From Diprion similis (lineage: Eukaryota; Arthropoda; Insecta; Hymenoptera; Diprionidae): a stretch of DNA of 64,000 nucleotides. Under the pieces are notes generated by a model that saw nothing but the letters and a program-made list of their open reading frames with translations, did no database searches and was not told the DNA's origin. The translations under genes and the position numbers were made by a program. The DNA lies in assembly GCF_021155765.1 (NCBI RefSeq), contig NC_060107.1, positions 5,194,501-5,258,500 on the forward strand, read 5' to 3'. Of the stretch, positions 29,465-43,800 are shown in pieces (position 1 is the first letter of the stretch; each line of letters starts with the position of its first letter).

Positions 29465-30440
29465 GCCGGCAATCTAAGCGTGTATTCTCAGTGCAACGCT
29501 ATCAATTTGAACAAATTAGTGAAGCTTTTATTCTTTGAGACCTACTTCGTGCTTGGGTCTGTTTGCTGTTATTGCCCATACATAACCTCGTTGAGTGAAA
29601 AATATACAGACAGTCGCCCTAACCTCGGTGTGTCAAATGCACAGATGTCAATGGTTGAACTAGCCTCCATAGGTTGAGGGTTGAACAAAATGCGTTCGGG
29701 TTCTGCGAGTGTTTCTCGGAAGTGATTGACTGAAAAATATAAGCTGATTTTTAATCATCCAACCAGGTTGTCAGCAGTTGGTCTTGGAACGAATCAAATT
29801 TCGTCTCTAGGGGAAAGAATTGCCCGCGCCAATTGCACCCGACCGGTAGCCGTGACCGGATGCAGCCGCCATAAACATTGTGACATGAGACGACCACTTG
29901 TGATCGAAAATCAGCTATGGTCAACATCTCAGTACTTTCCAGTTCACAATTCAGCTCATGGGATACAACTGTTGTCTGTTTGGACTGGATTTTCACGGGC
30001 AGCATAATGCTGCTGCAGTATCTTCCTGCCGAGATTAGGTCTAATATAGGAATACCAGTACGGAAGCACTATCCAGAGACTCTACATAACTGACCCCAGT
30101 ACTAACTGGTGCGCGCTAAATGTCAATGACCTATTTTTTTGGCGTTGCTATTGGTCAGGAACTAGGCAGCAAAATATTTATTATTTTATGTCGTCGATAT
30201 TTGGCAGAAAAATCAGAGATTCCTTTTTATGTGATTTTTCGAGACGAAAAGTTTTTGTCTCAAGATCAATCAGACCCTCAGGATTAGAAAAATGCCATTT
30301 CGTAGCTCGGAGGACGTATACAAAAATAACTACGGGGAAAATAGGGAGTTGTTTTATTGTTAATAATTATCAATATAGGTTGGATGAAATATTGTGGATA
30401 CGATGTCATACATAAAACGTCGTGCACTCTGGGGAAATCG
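29465..30440. other. Intergenic DNA between the SREK1IP1-like gene and the satellite
   Basis: Should contain the SREK1IP1-like promoter and 5' UTR. I see no convincing TATA box or other gene. An inverted CCAAT box (CTATTGGTCAG) occurs near 30150. Confidence 0.5.
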
Positions 30441-33400
30441 CCAAAAAAGAAATCTCCAGTTTTTGGGATGTAACTTTTGAACCGTTGAGCGAAGCGTTTT
30501 GGGACTATGCTTGATCGATTTCTCTCGCGATGTCACGTCGGAATAGTGACTTACGTGATTATTTGCAGCACTTTCCAAAGTCGTGAAAAATTTCGCCAAA
30601 AATCCAAAGGGGTGAGCCTTACTTTTTTGGTTAATTTCTGAACCGGAAATTTCTCGTCTCGGAATCAATTCGTATGACCCTTTCTGGACTGAATCGACCC
30701 CCAGGAACTCAAAAAAGGCATGGAAAATAGCGTGGGACCAACAGCACAGAAATGACGACGAAATTCTGCAGTTTTTTGGCTGTAACTTTGCAGGCATTGC
30801 TCGCAGCGTATTGGGACTGCGCTTAATCGATTTGTCTCGCAAAATTACGTCGGAATAGTGCCTCACGAAATTGATTGCAGCACTTTTTAAAGTCGTCGAA
30901 ATTTTCGCCAAAAATCCAAAGGGGTTAGCCTTACTTTTTTGGTCAATTTCTGAGCGGAAAATTTCTCGTCTCGGAATCGATTCGTATAACCCTTTCTGGA
31001 CTAAATCGACCCCCAGGAACTCAAAAAACACATGGAAAATAGCGTGGGACCAACAGCAGAGAAATGCCGACAAAAATCTGCAGTTTTTTGGCTGTAACTT
31101 TGCAGGCGTTGCTCGCAGCGTATTGGGACTGCGCTTAATCGATTTCTCTCGCAAAACTACGTCGGAATAGTGCCTCACGAAATTGATTGCAGCACTTTTT
31201 GAAGTCGTCGAAATTTTCGCCAAAAATCCAAAGGGGTTAGCCTTACTTTTTTGGTCAATTTCTTAGCCGAAAATTTCTCGTCACGGAATCGATTTGCATG
31301 ACCCATTCTGGACTAAATCGACCCCCAGGAACTCAAAAAACACATGGAAAATAGCGTGGGACCAACAGCAGAGAAATGACGACCAAAATCTGCAGTTTTT
31401 TGGCTGCAACTTTGCAGGCGTTGCTCGCAGCGTATTAGGACTGCGCTTAATCGATTTCTCTCGCAAAACCACGTCGGAATAGTGCCTCACGAAATTGATT
31501 GCAGCACTTTTCAAAGTCGTCGAAATTTTCGCCAAAAATCCAAAGGGGTTAGCCTTACTTTTTTGGTCAATTTCTGAGCCGGAAATTTCTCGTCACGGAA
31601 TCGATTCGCATGACCCTTTCTGGTCTAAATCGACCCCCAGGAACTCAAAAAACACATGGAAAATAGCGTGGGACCAACAGCAGAGAAATGACGACCAAAA
31701 TCTGCAGTTTTTTGGCTGTAACTTTGCAGGCGTTGCTCGCAGCGTATTGGGACTGCGCTTAATCGATTTCTCTCGCAAAATTACGTCGGAATAGTGCCTC
31801 ACGAAATTGATCGCAGCACTTTTTAAAGTCGTCGAAATTTTCGCCAAAAATCCAAAGGGGTTAGCCTTACTTTTTTGGTCAATTTCTGAGCCGAAAATTT
31901 CTCGTCTCGGAATCGATTCGTATGACCCTTTCTGGACTAAATCGACCCCCAGGAACTGAAAAAACACATGGAAAATAGCGTGGGACCAACAGCAGAGAAA
32001 TGACGACCAAAATCTGCAGTTTTTTGGCTGTAACTTTGCAGGCGTTGCTCGCAGCGTAATGGGACTGCGCTTAATCGATTTCTCTCGCGAAACCACGTCG
32101 GAATAGTGCCTCACGAAATTGATTGCAGCACTTTTCAAAGTCGTCGAAATTTTCGCCAAAAATCCAAAGGGGTTAGCCTTACTTTTTTGGTCAATTTCTG
32201 AGCCGAAAATTTCTCGTCTCGGAATCGATTCGTATGACCCTTTCTGGACTAAATCGACCCCCAGGAACTCAAAAAACACACGGAAAATAGCGTGGGACCA
32301 ACAGCAGAGAAATGACGACAAAAATCTGCAGTTTTTTGGCTGTAACTTTGCAGGCGTTGCTCGCAGCGTATTGGGACTGCGCTTAATCGGTTTCTCTCGC
32401 AAAATTACGTCGGAATAGTGCCTCACGAAATTGATTGCAGCACTTTTTAAAGTCGTCGAAATTTTCGCCAAAAATCCAAAGGGGTTAGCCTTACTTTTTT
32501 GGTCAATTTCTGAGCCGAAAATTTCTCGTCTCGGAATCGATTCGTATGACCCTTTCTGGACTAAATCGACCCCCAGGAACTCAGAAAACACACGGAAAAT
32601 AGCGTGGGACCAACAGCAGAGAAATGACGACCAAAATCTGCAGTTTTTTGGCTGTAACTTTGCAGGCGTTGCTCGCAGCGTATTGGGACTGCGCTTAATC
32701 GATTTCTCTCGCAAAACCACGTCGGAATAGTGCCTCACGAAATTGATTGCAGCACTTTTCAAAGTCGTCGAAATTTTCGCCAAAAATCCAAAGGGGTTAG
32801 CCTTACTTTTTTGGTCAATTTCTGAGCCGAAAATTTCTCGTCACGGAATCGATTCGCATGACCCTTTCTGGACTAAATCGACCCCCAGGAACTCAAAAAA
32901 CACATGGAAAATAGCGTGGGACCAACAGCAGAGAGATGACGACAAAAATCTGCAGTTTTTTGGCTGCAACTTTGCAGGCGTTGCTCGCAGCGTATTGGGA
33001 CTGCGCTTAATCGATTTCTCTCGCAAAATTACGTCGGAATAGTGCCTCACGAAATTGATTGCAGCACTTTTCAAAGTCGTCGAAATTTTCGCCAAAAATC
33101 CCAAGGGGTTAGCCTTACTTTTTTGGTCAATTTCTGAGCCGAAAATTTCTCGTCTCGGAATCGATTCGTATGACCCTTTCTGGACTAAATCGACCCCCAG
33201 GAACTCAAAAAACACATGGAAAATAGCGTGGGACCAACAGCAGAGAAATGACGACAAAAATCTGCAGTTTTTTGGCTGTAACTTTGCAGGCGTTGCTCGC
33301 AGCGTATTGGGACTGCGCTTAATCGATTTCTCTCGCAAAATTACGTCGAAATAGTGCCTCACGAAATTGATTGCAGCACTTTTTAAAGTCGTCGAAATTT

Positions 33401-33696
33401 TCGCCAAAAATCCAAAGGGGTTAGCCTTACTTTTTTGGTCAATTTCTGAGCCGAAAATTTCTCGTCTCGGAATCGATTCGTATGACCCTTTCTGGACTAA
33501 ATCGACCCCCAGGAACTCAAAAAACACATGGAAAATAGCGTGGGACCAACAGCAGAGAAATGACGACAAAAATCTGCAGTTTTTTGGCTGTAACTTTGCA
33601 GGCGTTGCTCGCAGCGTATTGGGACTGCGCTTAATCGGTTTCTCTCGCAAAATTACGTCGGAATAGTGCCTCACGAAATTGATTGCAGCACTTTTT

Positions 33697-36600
33697 AAAG
33701 TCGTCGAAATTTTCGCCAAAAATCCAAAGGGGTTAGCCTTACTTTTTTGGTCAATTTCTGAGCCGAAAATTTCTCGTCTCGGAATCGATTCGTATGACCC
33801 TTTCTGGACTAAATCGACCCCCAGGAACTCAAAAAACACACGGAAAATAGCGTGGGACCAACAGCAGAGAAATGACGACCAAAATCTGCAGTTTTTTGGC
33901 TGTAACTTTGCAGGCGTTGCTCGCAGCGTATTGGGACTGCGCTTAATCGATTTCTCTCGCAAAACCACGTCGGAATAGTGCCTCACGAAATTGATTGCAG
34001 CACTTTTCAAAGTCGTCGAAATTTTCGCCAAAAATCCAAAGGGGTTAGCCTTACTTTTTTAGTCAATTTCTGAGCCGAAAATTTCTCGTCACGGAATCGA
34101 TTCGCATGACCCTTTCTGGACTAAATCGACCCCCAGGAACTCAAAAAACACATGGAAAATAGCGTGGGACCAACAGCAGAGAAATGACGACCAAAATCTG
34201 CAGTTTTTTGGCTGTAACTTTGCAGGCGTTGCTCGCAGCGTATTGGGACTGCGCTTAATCGATTTCTCTCGCAAAATTACGTCGGAATAGTGCCTCACGA
34301 AATTGATTGCAGCACTTTTTAAAGTCGTCGAAATTTTCGCCAAAAATCCAAAGGGGTTAGCCTTACTTTTTTGGTCAATTTCTGAGCCGAAAAATTCTCG
34401 TCTCGGAATCGATTCGTATGACCCTTTCTGGACTAAATCGACCCCCAGGAACTGAAAAAACACATGGAAAATAGCGTGGGACCAACAGCAGAGAAATGAC
34501 GACCAAAATCTGCAGTTTTTTGGCTGTAACTTTGCAGGCGTTGCTCGCAGCGTAATGGGACTGCGCTTAATCGATTTCTCTCGCGAAACCACGTCGGAAT
34601 AGTGCCTCACGAAATTGATTGCAGCACTTTTCAAAGTCGTCGAAATTTTCGCCAAAAATCCAAAGGGGTTAGCCTTACTTTTTTGGTCAATTTCTGAGCC
34701 GAAAATTTCTCGTCTCGGAATCGATTCGTATGACCCTTTCTGGACTAAATCGACCCCCAGGAACTCAAAAAACACACGGAAAATAGCGTGGGACCAACAG
34801 CAGAGAAATGACGACCAAAATCTGCAGTTTTTTGGCTGTAACTTTGCAGGCGTTGCTCGCAGCGTATTGGGACTGCGCTTAATCAGTTTCTCTCGCAAAA
34901 CCACGTCGTAATAGTGCCTCACGAAATTGATTGCAGCACTTTTCAAAGTCGTCGAAATTTTCGCCAAAAATCCAAAGGGGTTAGCCTTACTTTTTTAGTC
35001 AATTTCTGAGCCGAAAATTTCTCGTCACGGAATCGATTCGCATGACCCTTTCTGGACTAAATCGACCCCCAGGAACTCAAAAAACACACGGAAAATAGCG
35101 TGGGACCAACAGCAGAGAAATGACGACAAAAATCTGCAGTTTTTTGGCTGCAACTTTGCAGGCGTTGCTCGCAGCGTATTGGGACTGCGCTTAATCGATT
35201 TCTCTCGCAAAACTACGTCGGAATAGTGCCTCACGAAATTGATTGCAGCACTTTTCAAAGTCGTCGAAATTTTCGCCAAAAATCCAAAGGGGTTAGCCTT
35301 ACTTTTTTGGTCAATTTCTGAGCCGAAAATTTCTCGTCACGGAATCGATTCGCATGACCCTTTCTGGACTAAATCGACCCCCAGGAACTCAAAAAACACA
35401 TGGAAAATAGCGTGGGACCAACAGCAGAGAGATGACGACAAAAATCTGCAGTTTTTTGGCTGCAACTTTGCAGGCGTTGCTCGCAGCGTATTGGGACTGC
35501 GCTTAATCGATTTCTCTCGCAAAATTACGTCGGAATAGTGCCTCACGAAATTGATTGCAGCACTTTTCAAAGTCGTCGAAATTTTCGCCAAAAATCCCAA
35601 GGGGTTAGCCTTACTTTTTTGGTCAATTTCTGAGCCGAAAATTTCTCGTCTCGGAATCGATTCGTATGACCCTTTCTGGACTAAATCGACCCCCAGGAAC
35701 TCAAAAAACACATGGAAAATAGCGTGGGACCAACAGCAGAGAAATGACGACAAAAATCTGCAGTTTTTTGGCTGTAACTTTGCAGGCGTTGCTCGCAGCG
35801 TATTGGGACTGCGCTTAATCGATTTCTCTCGCAAAATTACGTCGGAATAGTGCCTCACGAAATTGATTGCAGCACTTTTTAAAGTCGTCGAAATTTTCGC
35901 CAAAAATCCAAAGGGGTTAGCCTTACTTTTTTGGTCAATTTCTGAGCCGAAAATTTCTCGTCTCGGAATCGATTCGTATGACCCTTTCAGGACTAAATCG
36001 ACCCCCAGGAACTCAAAAAACACATGGAAAATAGCGTGGGACCAACAGCAGAGAAATGACGACAAAAATCTGCAGTTTTTTGGCTGTAACTTTGCAGGCG
36101 TTGCTCGCAGCGTAATGGGACTGCGCTTAATCGATTTCTCTCGCGAAACCACGTCGGAATAGTGCCTCACGAAATTGATTGCAGCACTTTTCAAAGTCGT
36201 CGAAATTTTCGCCAAAAATCCAAAGGGGTTAGCCTTACTTTTTTGGTCAATTTCTGAGCCGAAAATTTCTCGTCTCGGAATCGATTCGTATGACCCTTTC
36301 TGGACTAAATCGACCCCCAGGAACTCAAAAAACACACGGAAAATAGCGTGGGACCAACAGCAGAGAAATGACGACCAAAATCTGCAGTTTTTTGGCTGTA
36401 ACTTTGCAGGCGTTGCTCGCAGCGTATTGGGACTGCGCCTCATCGATTTCTCTCGCAAAACCACGTCGGAATAGTGCCTCACGAAATTGATTGCAGCACT
36501 TTTTGAAGTCGTCGAAATTTTCGCCAAAAATCCAAAGGGGTTAGCCTTACTTTTTTGGTCAATTTCTTAGCCGAAAATTTCTCGTCACGGAATCGATTCG

Positions 36601-39600
36601 CATGACCCTTTCTGGACTAAATCGACCCCCAGGAACTCAAAAAACACATGGAAAATAGCGTGGGACCAACAGCAGAGAAATGACGACAAAAATCTGCGGT
36701 TTTTTGGCTGCAACTTTGCAGGCGTTGCTCGCAGCGTATTGGGACTGCGCTTAATCGATTTCTCTCGCAAAACTACGTCGGAATAGTGCCTCACGAAATT
36801 GATTGCAGCACTTTTCAAAGTCGTCGAAATTTTCGCCAAAAATCCAAAGGGGTTAGCCTTACTTTTTTGGTCAATTTCTGAGCCGAAAATTTCTCGTCTC
36901 GGAATCGATTCGTATGACCCTTTCTGGACTAAATCGACCCCCAGGAACTCAAAAAACACACGGAAAATAGCGTGGGACCAACAGCAGAGAAATGACGACC
37001 AAAATCTGCAGTTTTTTGGCTGTAACTTTGCAGGCGTTGCTCGCAGCGTATTGGGACTGCGCTTAATCGATTTCTCTCGCAAAACCACGTCGGAATAGTG
37101 CCTCACGAAATTGATTGCAGCACTTTTCAAAGTCGTCGAAATTTTCGCCAAAAATCCAAAGGGGTTAGCCTTACTTTTTTAGTCAATTTCTGAGCCGAAA
37201 ATTTCTCGTCACGGAATCGATTCGCATGACCCTTTCTGGACTAAATCGACCCCCAGGAACTCAAAAAACACATGGAAAATAGCGTGGGACCAACAGCAGA
37301 GAAATGACGACCAAAATCTGCAGTTTTTTGGCTGTAACTTTGCAGGCGTTGCTCGCAGCGTATTGGGACTGCGCTTAATCGATTTCTCTCGCAAAATTAC
37401 GTCGGAATAGTGCCTCACGAAATTGATTGCAGCACTTTTTAAAGTCGTCGAAATTTTCGCCAAAAATCCAAAGGGGTTAGCCTTACTTTTTTGGTCAATT
37501 TCTGAGCCGAAAATTTCTCGTCTCGGAATCGATTCGTATGACCCTTTCTGGACTAAATCGACCCCCAGGAACTCAAAAAACACATGGAAAATAGCGTGGG
37601 ACCAACAGCACAGAAATGACGACCAAAATCTGCAGTTTTTTGGCTGTAACTTTGCAGGCGTTGCTCGCAGCGTAATGGGACTGCGCTTAATCGATTTCTC
37701 TCGCGAAACCACGTCGGAATAGTGCCTCACGAAATTGATTGCAGCACTTTTCAAAGTCGTCGAAATTTTCGCCAAAAATCCAAAGGGGTTAGCCTTACTT
37801 TTTTGGTCAATTTCTGAGCCGAAAATTTCTCGTCTCGGAATCGATTCGTATGACCCTTTCTGGACTAAATCGACCCCCAGGAACTCAAAAAACACACGGA
37901 AAATAGCGTGGGACCAACAGCAGAGAAATGACGACCAAAATCTGCAGTTTTTTGGCTGTAACTTTGCAGGCGTTGCTCGCAGCGTATTGGGACTGCGCTT
38001 AATCAGTTTCTCTCGCAAAACCACGTCGTAATAGTGCCTCACGAAATTGATTGCAGCACTTTTCAAAGTCGTCGAAATTTTCGCCAAAAATCCAAAGGGG
38101 TTAGCCTTACTTTTTTAGTCAATTTCTGAGCCGAAAATTTCTCGTCACGGAATCGATTCGCATGACCCTTTCTGGACTAAATCGACCCCCAGGAACTCAA
38201 AAAACACACGGAAAATAGCGTGGGACCAACAGCAGAGAAATGACGACAAAAATCTGCAGTTTTTTGGCTGCAACTTTGCAGGCGTTGCTCGCAGCGTATT
38301 GGGACTGCGCTTAATCGATTTCTCTCGCAAAACTACGTCGGAATAGTGCCTCACGAAATTGATTGCAGCACTTTTCAAAGTCGTCGAAATTTTCGCCAAA
38401 AATCCAAAGGGGTTAGCCTTACTTTTTTGGTCAATTTCTGAGCCGAAAATTTCTCGTCACGGAATCGATTCGCATGACCCTTTCTGGACTAAATCGACCC
38501 CCAGGAACTCAAAAAACACATGGAAAATAGCGTGGGACCAACAGCAGAGAGATGACGACAAAAATCTGCAGTTTTTTGGCTGCAACTTTGCAGGCGTTGC
38601 TCGCAGCGTATTGGGACTGCGCTTAATCGATTTCTCTCGCAAAATTACGTCGGAATAGTGCCTCACGAAATTGATTGCAGCACTTTTCAAAGTCGTCGAA
38701 ATTTTCGCCAAAAATCCCAAGGGGTTAGCCTTACTTTTTTGGTCAATTTCTGAGCCGAAAATTTCTCGTCTCGGAATCGATTCGTATGACCCTTTCTGGA
38801 CTAAATCGACCCCCAGGAACTCAAAAAACACATGGAAAATAGCGTGGGACCAACAGCAGAGAAATGACGACAAAAATCTGCAGTTTTTTGGCTGTAACTT
38901 TGCAGGCGTTGCTCGCAGCGTATTGGGACTGCGCTTAATCGATTTCTCTCGCAAAATTACGTCGGAATAGTGCCTCACGAAATTGATTGCAGCACTTTTT
39001 AAAGTCGTCGAAATTTTCGCCAAAAATCCAAAGGGGTTAGCCTTACTTTTTTGGTCAATTTCTGAGCCGAAAATTTCTCGTCTCGGAATCGATTCGTATG
39101 ACCCTTTCAGGACTAAATCGACCCCCAGGAACTCAAAAAACACATGGAAAATAGCGTGGGACCAACAGCAGAGAAATGACGACAAAAATCTGCAGTTTTT
39201 TGGCTGTAACTTTGCAGGCGTTGCTCGCAGCGTAATGGGACTGCGCTTAATCGATTTCTCTCGCGAAACCACGTCGGAATAGTGCCTCACGAAATTGATT
39301 GCAGCACTTTTCAAAGTCGTCGAAATTTTCGCCAAAAATCCAAAGGGGTTAGCCTTACTTTTTTGGTCAATTTCTGAGCCGAAAATTTCTCGTCTCGGAA
39401 TCGATTCGTATGACCCTTTCTGGACTAAATCGACCCCCAGGAACTCAAAAAACACACGGAAAATAGCGTGGGACCAACAGCAGAGAAATGACGACCAAAA
39501 TCTGCAGTTTTTTGGCTGTAACTTTGCAGGTGTTGCTCGCAGCGTATTGGGACTGCGCCTCATCGATTTCTCTCGCAAAACCACGTCGGAATAGTGCCTC

Positions 39601-40017
39601 ACGAAATTGATTGCAGCACTTTTTGAAGTCGTCGAAATTTTCGCCAAAAATCCAAAGGGGTTAGCCTTACTTTTTTGGTCAATTTCTTAGCCGAAAATTT
39701 CTCGTCACGGAATCGATTCGCATGACCCTTTCTGGACTAAATCGACCCCCAGGAACTCAAAAAACACATGGAAAATAGCGTGGGACCAACAGCAGAGAAA
39801 TGACGACAAAAATCTGCGGTTTTTTGGCTGCAACTTTGCAGGCGTTGCTCGCAGCGTATTGGGACTGCGCTTAATCGATTTCTCTCGCAAAACTACGTCG
39901 GAATAGTGCCTCACGAAATTGATTGCAGCACTTTTCAAAGTCGTCGAAATTTTCGCCAAAAATCCAAAGGGGTTAGCCTTACTTTTTTGGTCAATTTCTG
40001 AGCCGAAAATTTCTCGT
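33697..40017. repeat. Higher-order repeat: ten-monomer (3120-bp) block present twice in tandem
   Basis: Within the array, positions x and x+3120 share private variants. Examples are AATCAGTTTC with CCACGTCGTA (34883 and 38003), the GAGAGATGAC copy (35430 and 38550), CCTTTCAGGAC (35985 and 39105), CGCCTCATCG (36437 and 39557) and CTGCGG (36696 and 39816). By eye I found only about four substitutions between the blocks. The match breaks on the left before 33697 and on the right after 36897/40017. Confidence 0.9.
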
Positions 40018-40855
40018 CACGGAATCGATTCGCATGACCCTTTCTGGACTAAATCGACCCCCAGGAACTCAAAAAACACATGGAAAATAGCGTGGGACCA
40101 ACAGCAGAGAAATGACGACAAAAATCTGCAGTTTTTTGGCTGCAACTTTGCAGGCGTTGCTCGCAGCGTATTGGGACTGCGCTTAATCGATTTCTCTCGC
40201 AAAACTACGTCGGAATAGTGCCTCACGAAATTGATTGCAGCACTTTTTGAAGTCGTCGAAATTTTCGCCAAAAATCCCAAGGGGTTAGCCTTACTTTTTT
40301 GGTCAATTTCTTAGCCGAAAATTTCTCGTCACGGAATCGATTCGCATGACCCTTTCTGGACTAAATCGACCCCCAGGAACTCGAAAAAACACATGGAAAA
40401 TAGCGTGGGACCAACAGCAGAGAAATGACGACAAAAATCTGCGGTTTTTTGGCTGCAACTTTGCAGGCGTTGCTCGCAGCGTATTGGGACTGCGCTTAAT
40501 CGATTTCTCTCGCAAAACTACGTCGGAATAGTGCCTCACGAAATTGATTGCAGCACTTTTCAAAGTCGTCGAAATTTTCGCCAAAAATCCAAAGGGGTTA
40601 GCCTTACTTTTTTGGTCAATTTCTGAGCCGAAAATTTCTCGTCACGGAATCGATTCGCATGACCCTTTCTGGACTAAATCGACCCCCAGGAACTCAAAAA
40701 ACACACGGAAAATAGCGTGGGACCAACAGCAGAGAAATGACGACAAAAATCTGCAGTTTTTTGGCTGCAACTTTGCAGGCGTTGCTCGCAGCGTATTGGG
40801 ACTGCGCTTAATCGATTTCTCTCGCAAAACTACGTCGGAATAGTGCCTCACGAAA

Positions 40856-43800
40856 TTGATTGCAGCACTTTTCAAAGTCGTCGAAATTTTCGCCAAAAAT
40901 CCAAAGGGGTTAGCCTTACTTTTTTGGTCAATTTCTGAGCCGAAAATTTCTCGTCACGGAATCGATTCGCATGACCCTTTCTGGACTAAATCGACCCCCA
41001 GGAACTCAAAAAACACATGGAAAATAGCGTGGGACCAACAGCAGAGAGATGACGACAAAAATCTGCAGTTTTTTGGCTGCAACTTTGCAGGCGTTGCTCG
41101 CAGCGTATTGGGACTGCGCTTAATCGATTTCTCTCGCAAAATTACGTCGGAATAGTGCCTCACGAAATTGATTGCAGCACTTTTCAAAGTCGTCGAAATT
41201 TTCGCCAAAAATCCCAAGGGGTTAGCCTTACTTTTTTGGTAAATTTCTGAGCCGAAAATTTCTCGTCTCGGAATCGATTCGTATGACCCTTTCTGGACTA
41301 AATCGACCCCCAGGAACTCAAAAAACACATGGAAAATAGCGTGGGACCAACAGCAGAGAAATGACGACAAAAATCTGCAGTTTTTTGGCTGTAACTTTGC
41401 AGGCGTTGCTCGCAGCGTATTGGGACTGCGCTTAATCGATTTCTCTCGCAAAATTACGTCGGAATAGTGCCTCACGAAATTGATCGCAGCACTTTTTAAA
41501 GTCGTCGAAATTTTCGCCAAAAATCCAAAGGGGTTAGCCTTACTTTTTTGGTCAATTTCTGAGCCGAAAATTTCTCGTCTCGGAATCGATTCGTATGACC
41601 CTTTCTGGACTAAATCGACCCCCAGGAACTCAAAAAACACACGGAAAATAGCGTGGGACCAACAGCAGAGAAATGACGACCAAAATCTGCAGTTTTTTGG
41701 CTGTAACTTTGCAGGCGTTGCTCGCAGCGTATTGGGACTGCGCTTAATCGATTTCTCTCGCAAAACCACGTCGGAATAGTGCCTCACGAAATTGATTGCA
41801 GCACTTTTCAAAATCGTCGAAATTTTCGCCAAAAATCCAAAGGGGTTAGCCTTACTTTTTTAGTCAATTTCTGAGCCGAAAATTTCTCGTCACGGAATCG
41901 ATTCGCATGACCCTTTGTGGACTAAATCGACCCCCAGGAACTCAAAAAACACATGGAAAATAGCGTGGGACCAACAGCAGAGAAATGACGACCAAAATCT
42001 GCAGTTTTTTGGCTGTAACTTTGCAGGCGTTGCTCGCAGCGTATTGGGACTGCGCTTAATCGATTTCTCTCGCAAAATTACGTCGGAATAGTGCCTCACG
42101 AAATTGATTGCAGCACTTTTTAAAGTCGTCGAAATTTTCGCCAAAAATCCAAAGGGGTTAGCTTTACTTTTTTGGTCAATTTCTGAGCCGAAAAATTCTC
42201 GTCTCGGAATCGATTCGTATGACCCTTTCTGGACTAAATCGACCCCCAGGAACTCAAAAAACACACGGAAAATAGCGTGGGACCAACAGCAGAGAAATGA
42301 CGACAAAAATCTGCAGTTTTTTGGCTGCAACTTTGCAGGCGTTGCTCGCAGCGTATTGGGACTGCGCTTAATCAATTTCTCTCGCAAAACTACGTCGGAA
42401 TAGTGCCTCACGAAATTGATTGCAGCACTTTTCAAAGTCGTCGAAATTTTCGCCAAAAATCCAAAGGGGTTAGCCTTACTTTTTTGGTCAATTTCTGAGC
42501 CGAAAATTTCTCGTCACGGAATCGATTCGCATGACCCTTTCTGGACTAAATCGACCCCCAGGAACTCAAAAAACACATGGAAAATAGCGTGGGACCAACA
42601 GCAGAGAGATGACGACAAAAATCTGCAGTTTTTTGGCTGCAACTTTGCAGGCGTTGCTCGCAGCGTATTGGGACTGCGCTTAATCGATTTCTCTCGCAAA
42701 ATTACGTCGGAATAGTGCCTCACGAAATTGATTGCAGCACTTTTCAAAGTCGTCGAAATTTTCGCCAAAAATCCCAAGGGGTTAGCCTTACTTTTTTGGT
42801 CAATTTCTGAGCCGAAAATTTCTCGTCTCGGAATCGATTCGTATGACCCTTTCTGGACTAAATCGACCCCCAGGAACTCAAAAAACACATGGAAAATAGC
42901 GTGGGACCAACAGCAGAGAAATGACGACAAAAATCTGCAGTTTTTTGGCTGTAACTTTGCAGGCGTTGCTCGCAGCGTATTGGGACTGCGCTTAATCGAT
43001 TTCTCTCGCAAAATTACGTCGGAATAGTGCCTCACGAAATTGATCGCAGCACTTTTTAAAGTCGTCGAAATTTTCGCCAAAAATCCAAAGGGGTTAGCCT
43101 TACTTTTTTGGTCAATTTCTGAGCCGAAAATTTCTCGTCTCGGAATCGATTCGTATGACCCTTTCAGGACTAAATCGACCCCCAGGAACTCAAAAAACAC
43201 ATGGAAAATAGCGTGGGACCAACAGCAGAGAAATGACGACAAAAATCTGCAGTTTTTTGGCTGTAACTTTGCAGGCGTTGCTCGCAGCGTATTGGGACTG
43301 CGCTTAATCGGTTTCTCTCGCAAAATTACGTCGGAATAGTGCCTCACGAAATTGATTGCAGCACTTTTTAAAGTCGTCGAAATTTTCGCCAAAAATCCAA
43401 AGGGGTTAGCCTTACTTTTTTGGTCAATTTCTGAGCCGAAAATTTCTCGTCTCGGAATCGATTCGTATGACCCTTTCTGGACTAAATCGACCCCCAGGAA
43501 CTCAAAAAACACACGGAAAATAGCGTGGGACCAACAGCAGAGAAATGACGACCAAAATCTGCAGTTTTTTGGCTGTAACTTTGCAGGCGTTGCTCGCAGC
43601 GTATTGGGACTGCGCTTAATCGATTTCTCTCGCAAAACCACGTCGGAATAGTGCCTCACGAAATTGATTGCAGCACTTTTCAAAGTCGTCGAAATTTTCG
43701 CCAAAAATCCAAAGGGGTTAGCCTTACTTTTTTAGTCAATTTCTGAGCCGAAAATTTCTCGTCACGGAATCGATTCGCATGACCCTTTGTGGACTAAATC

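Noticed and set aside
32119..32418. 99-codon plus-strand frame repeated in almost every satellite unit
   Set aside because: It starts at TTG, ends at the same TAG in each unit and overlaps the minus-strand frame. No family is recognisable.
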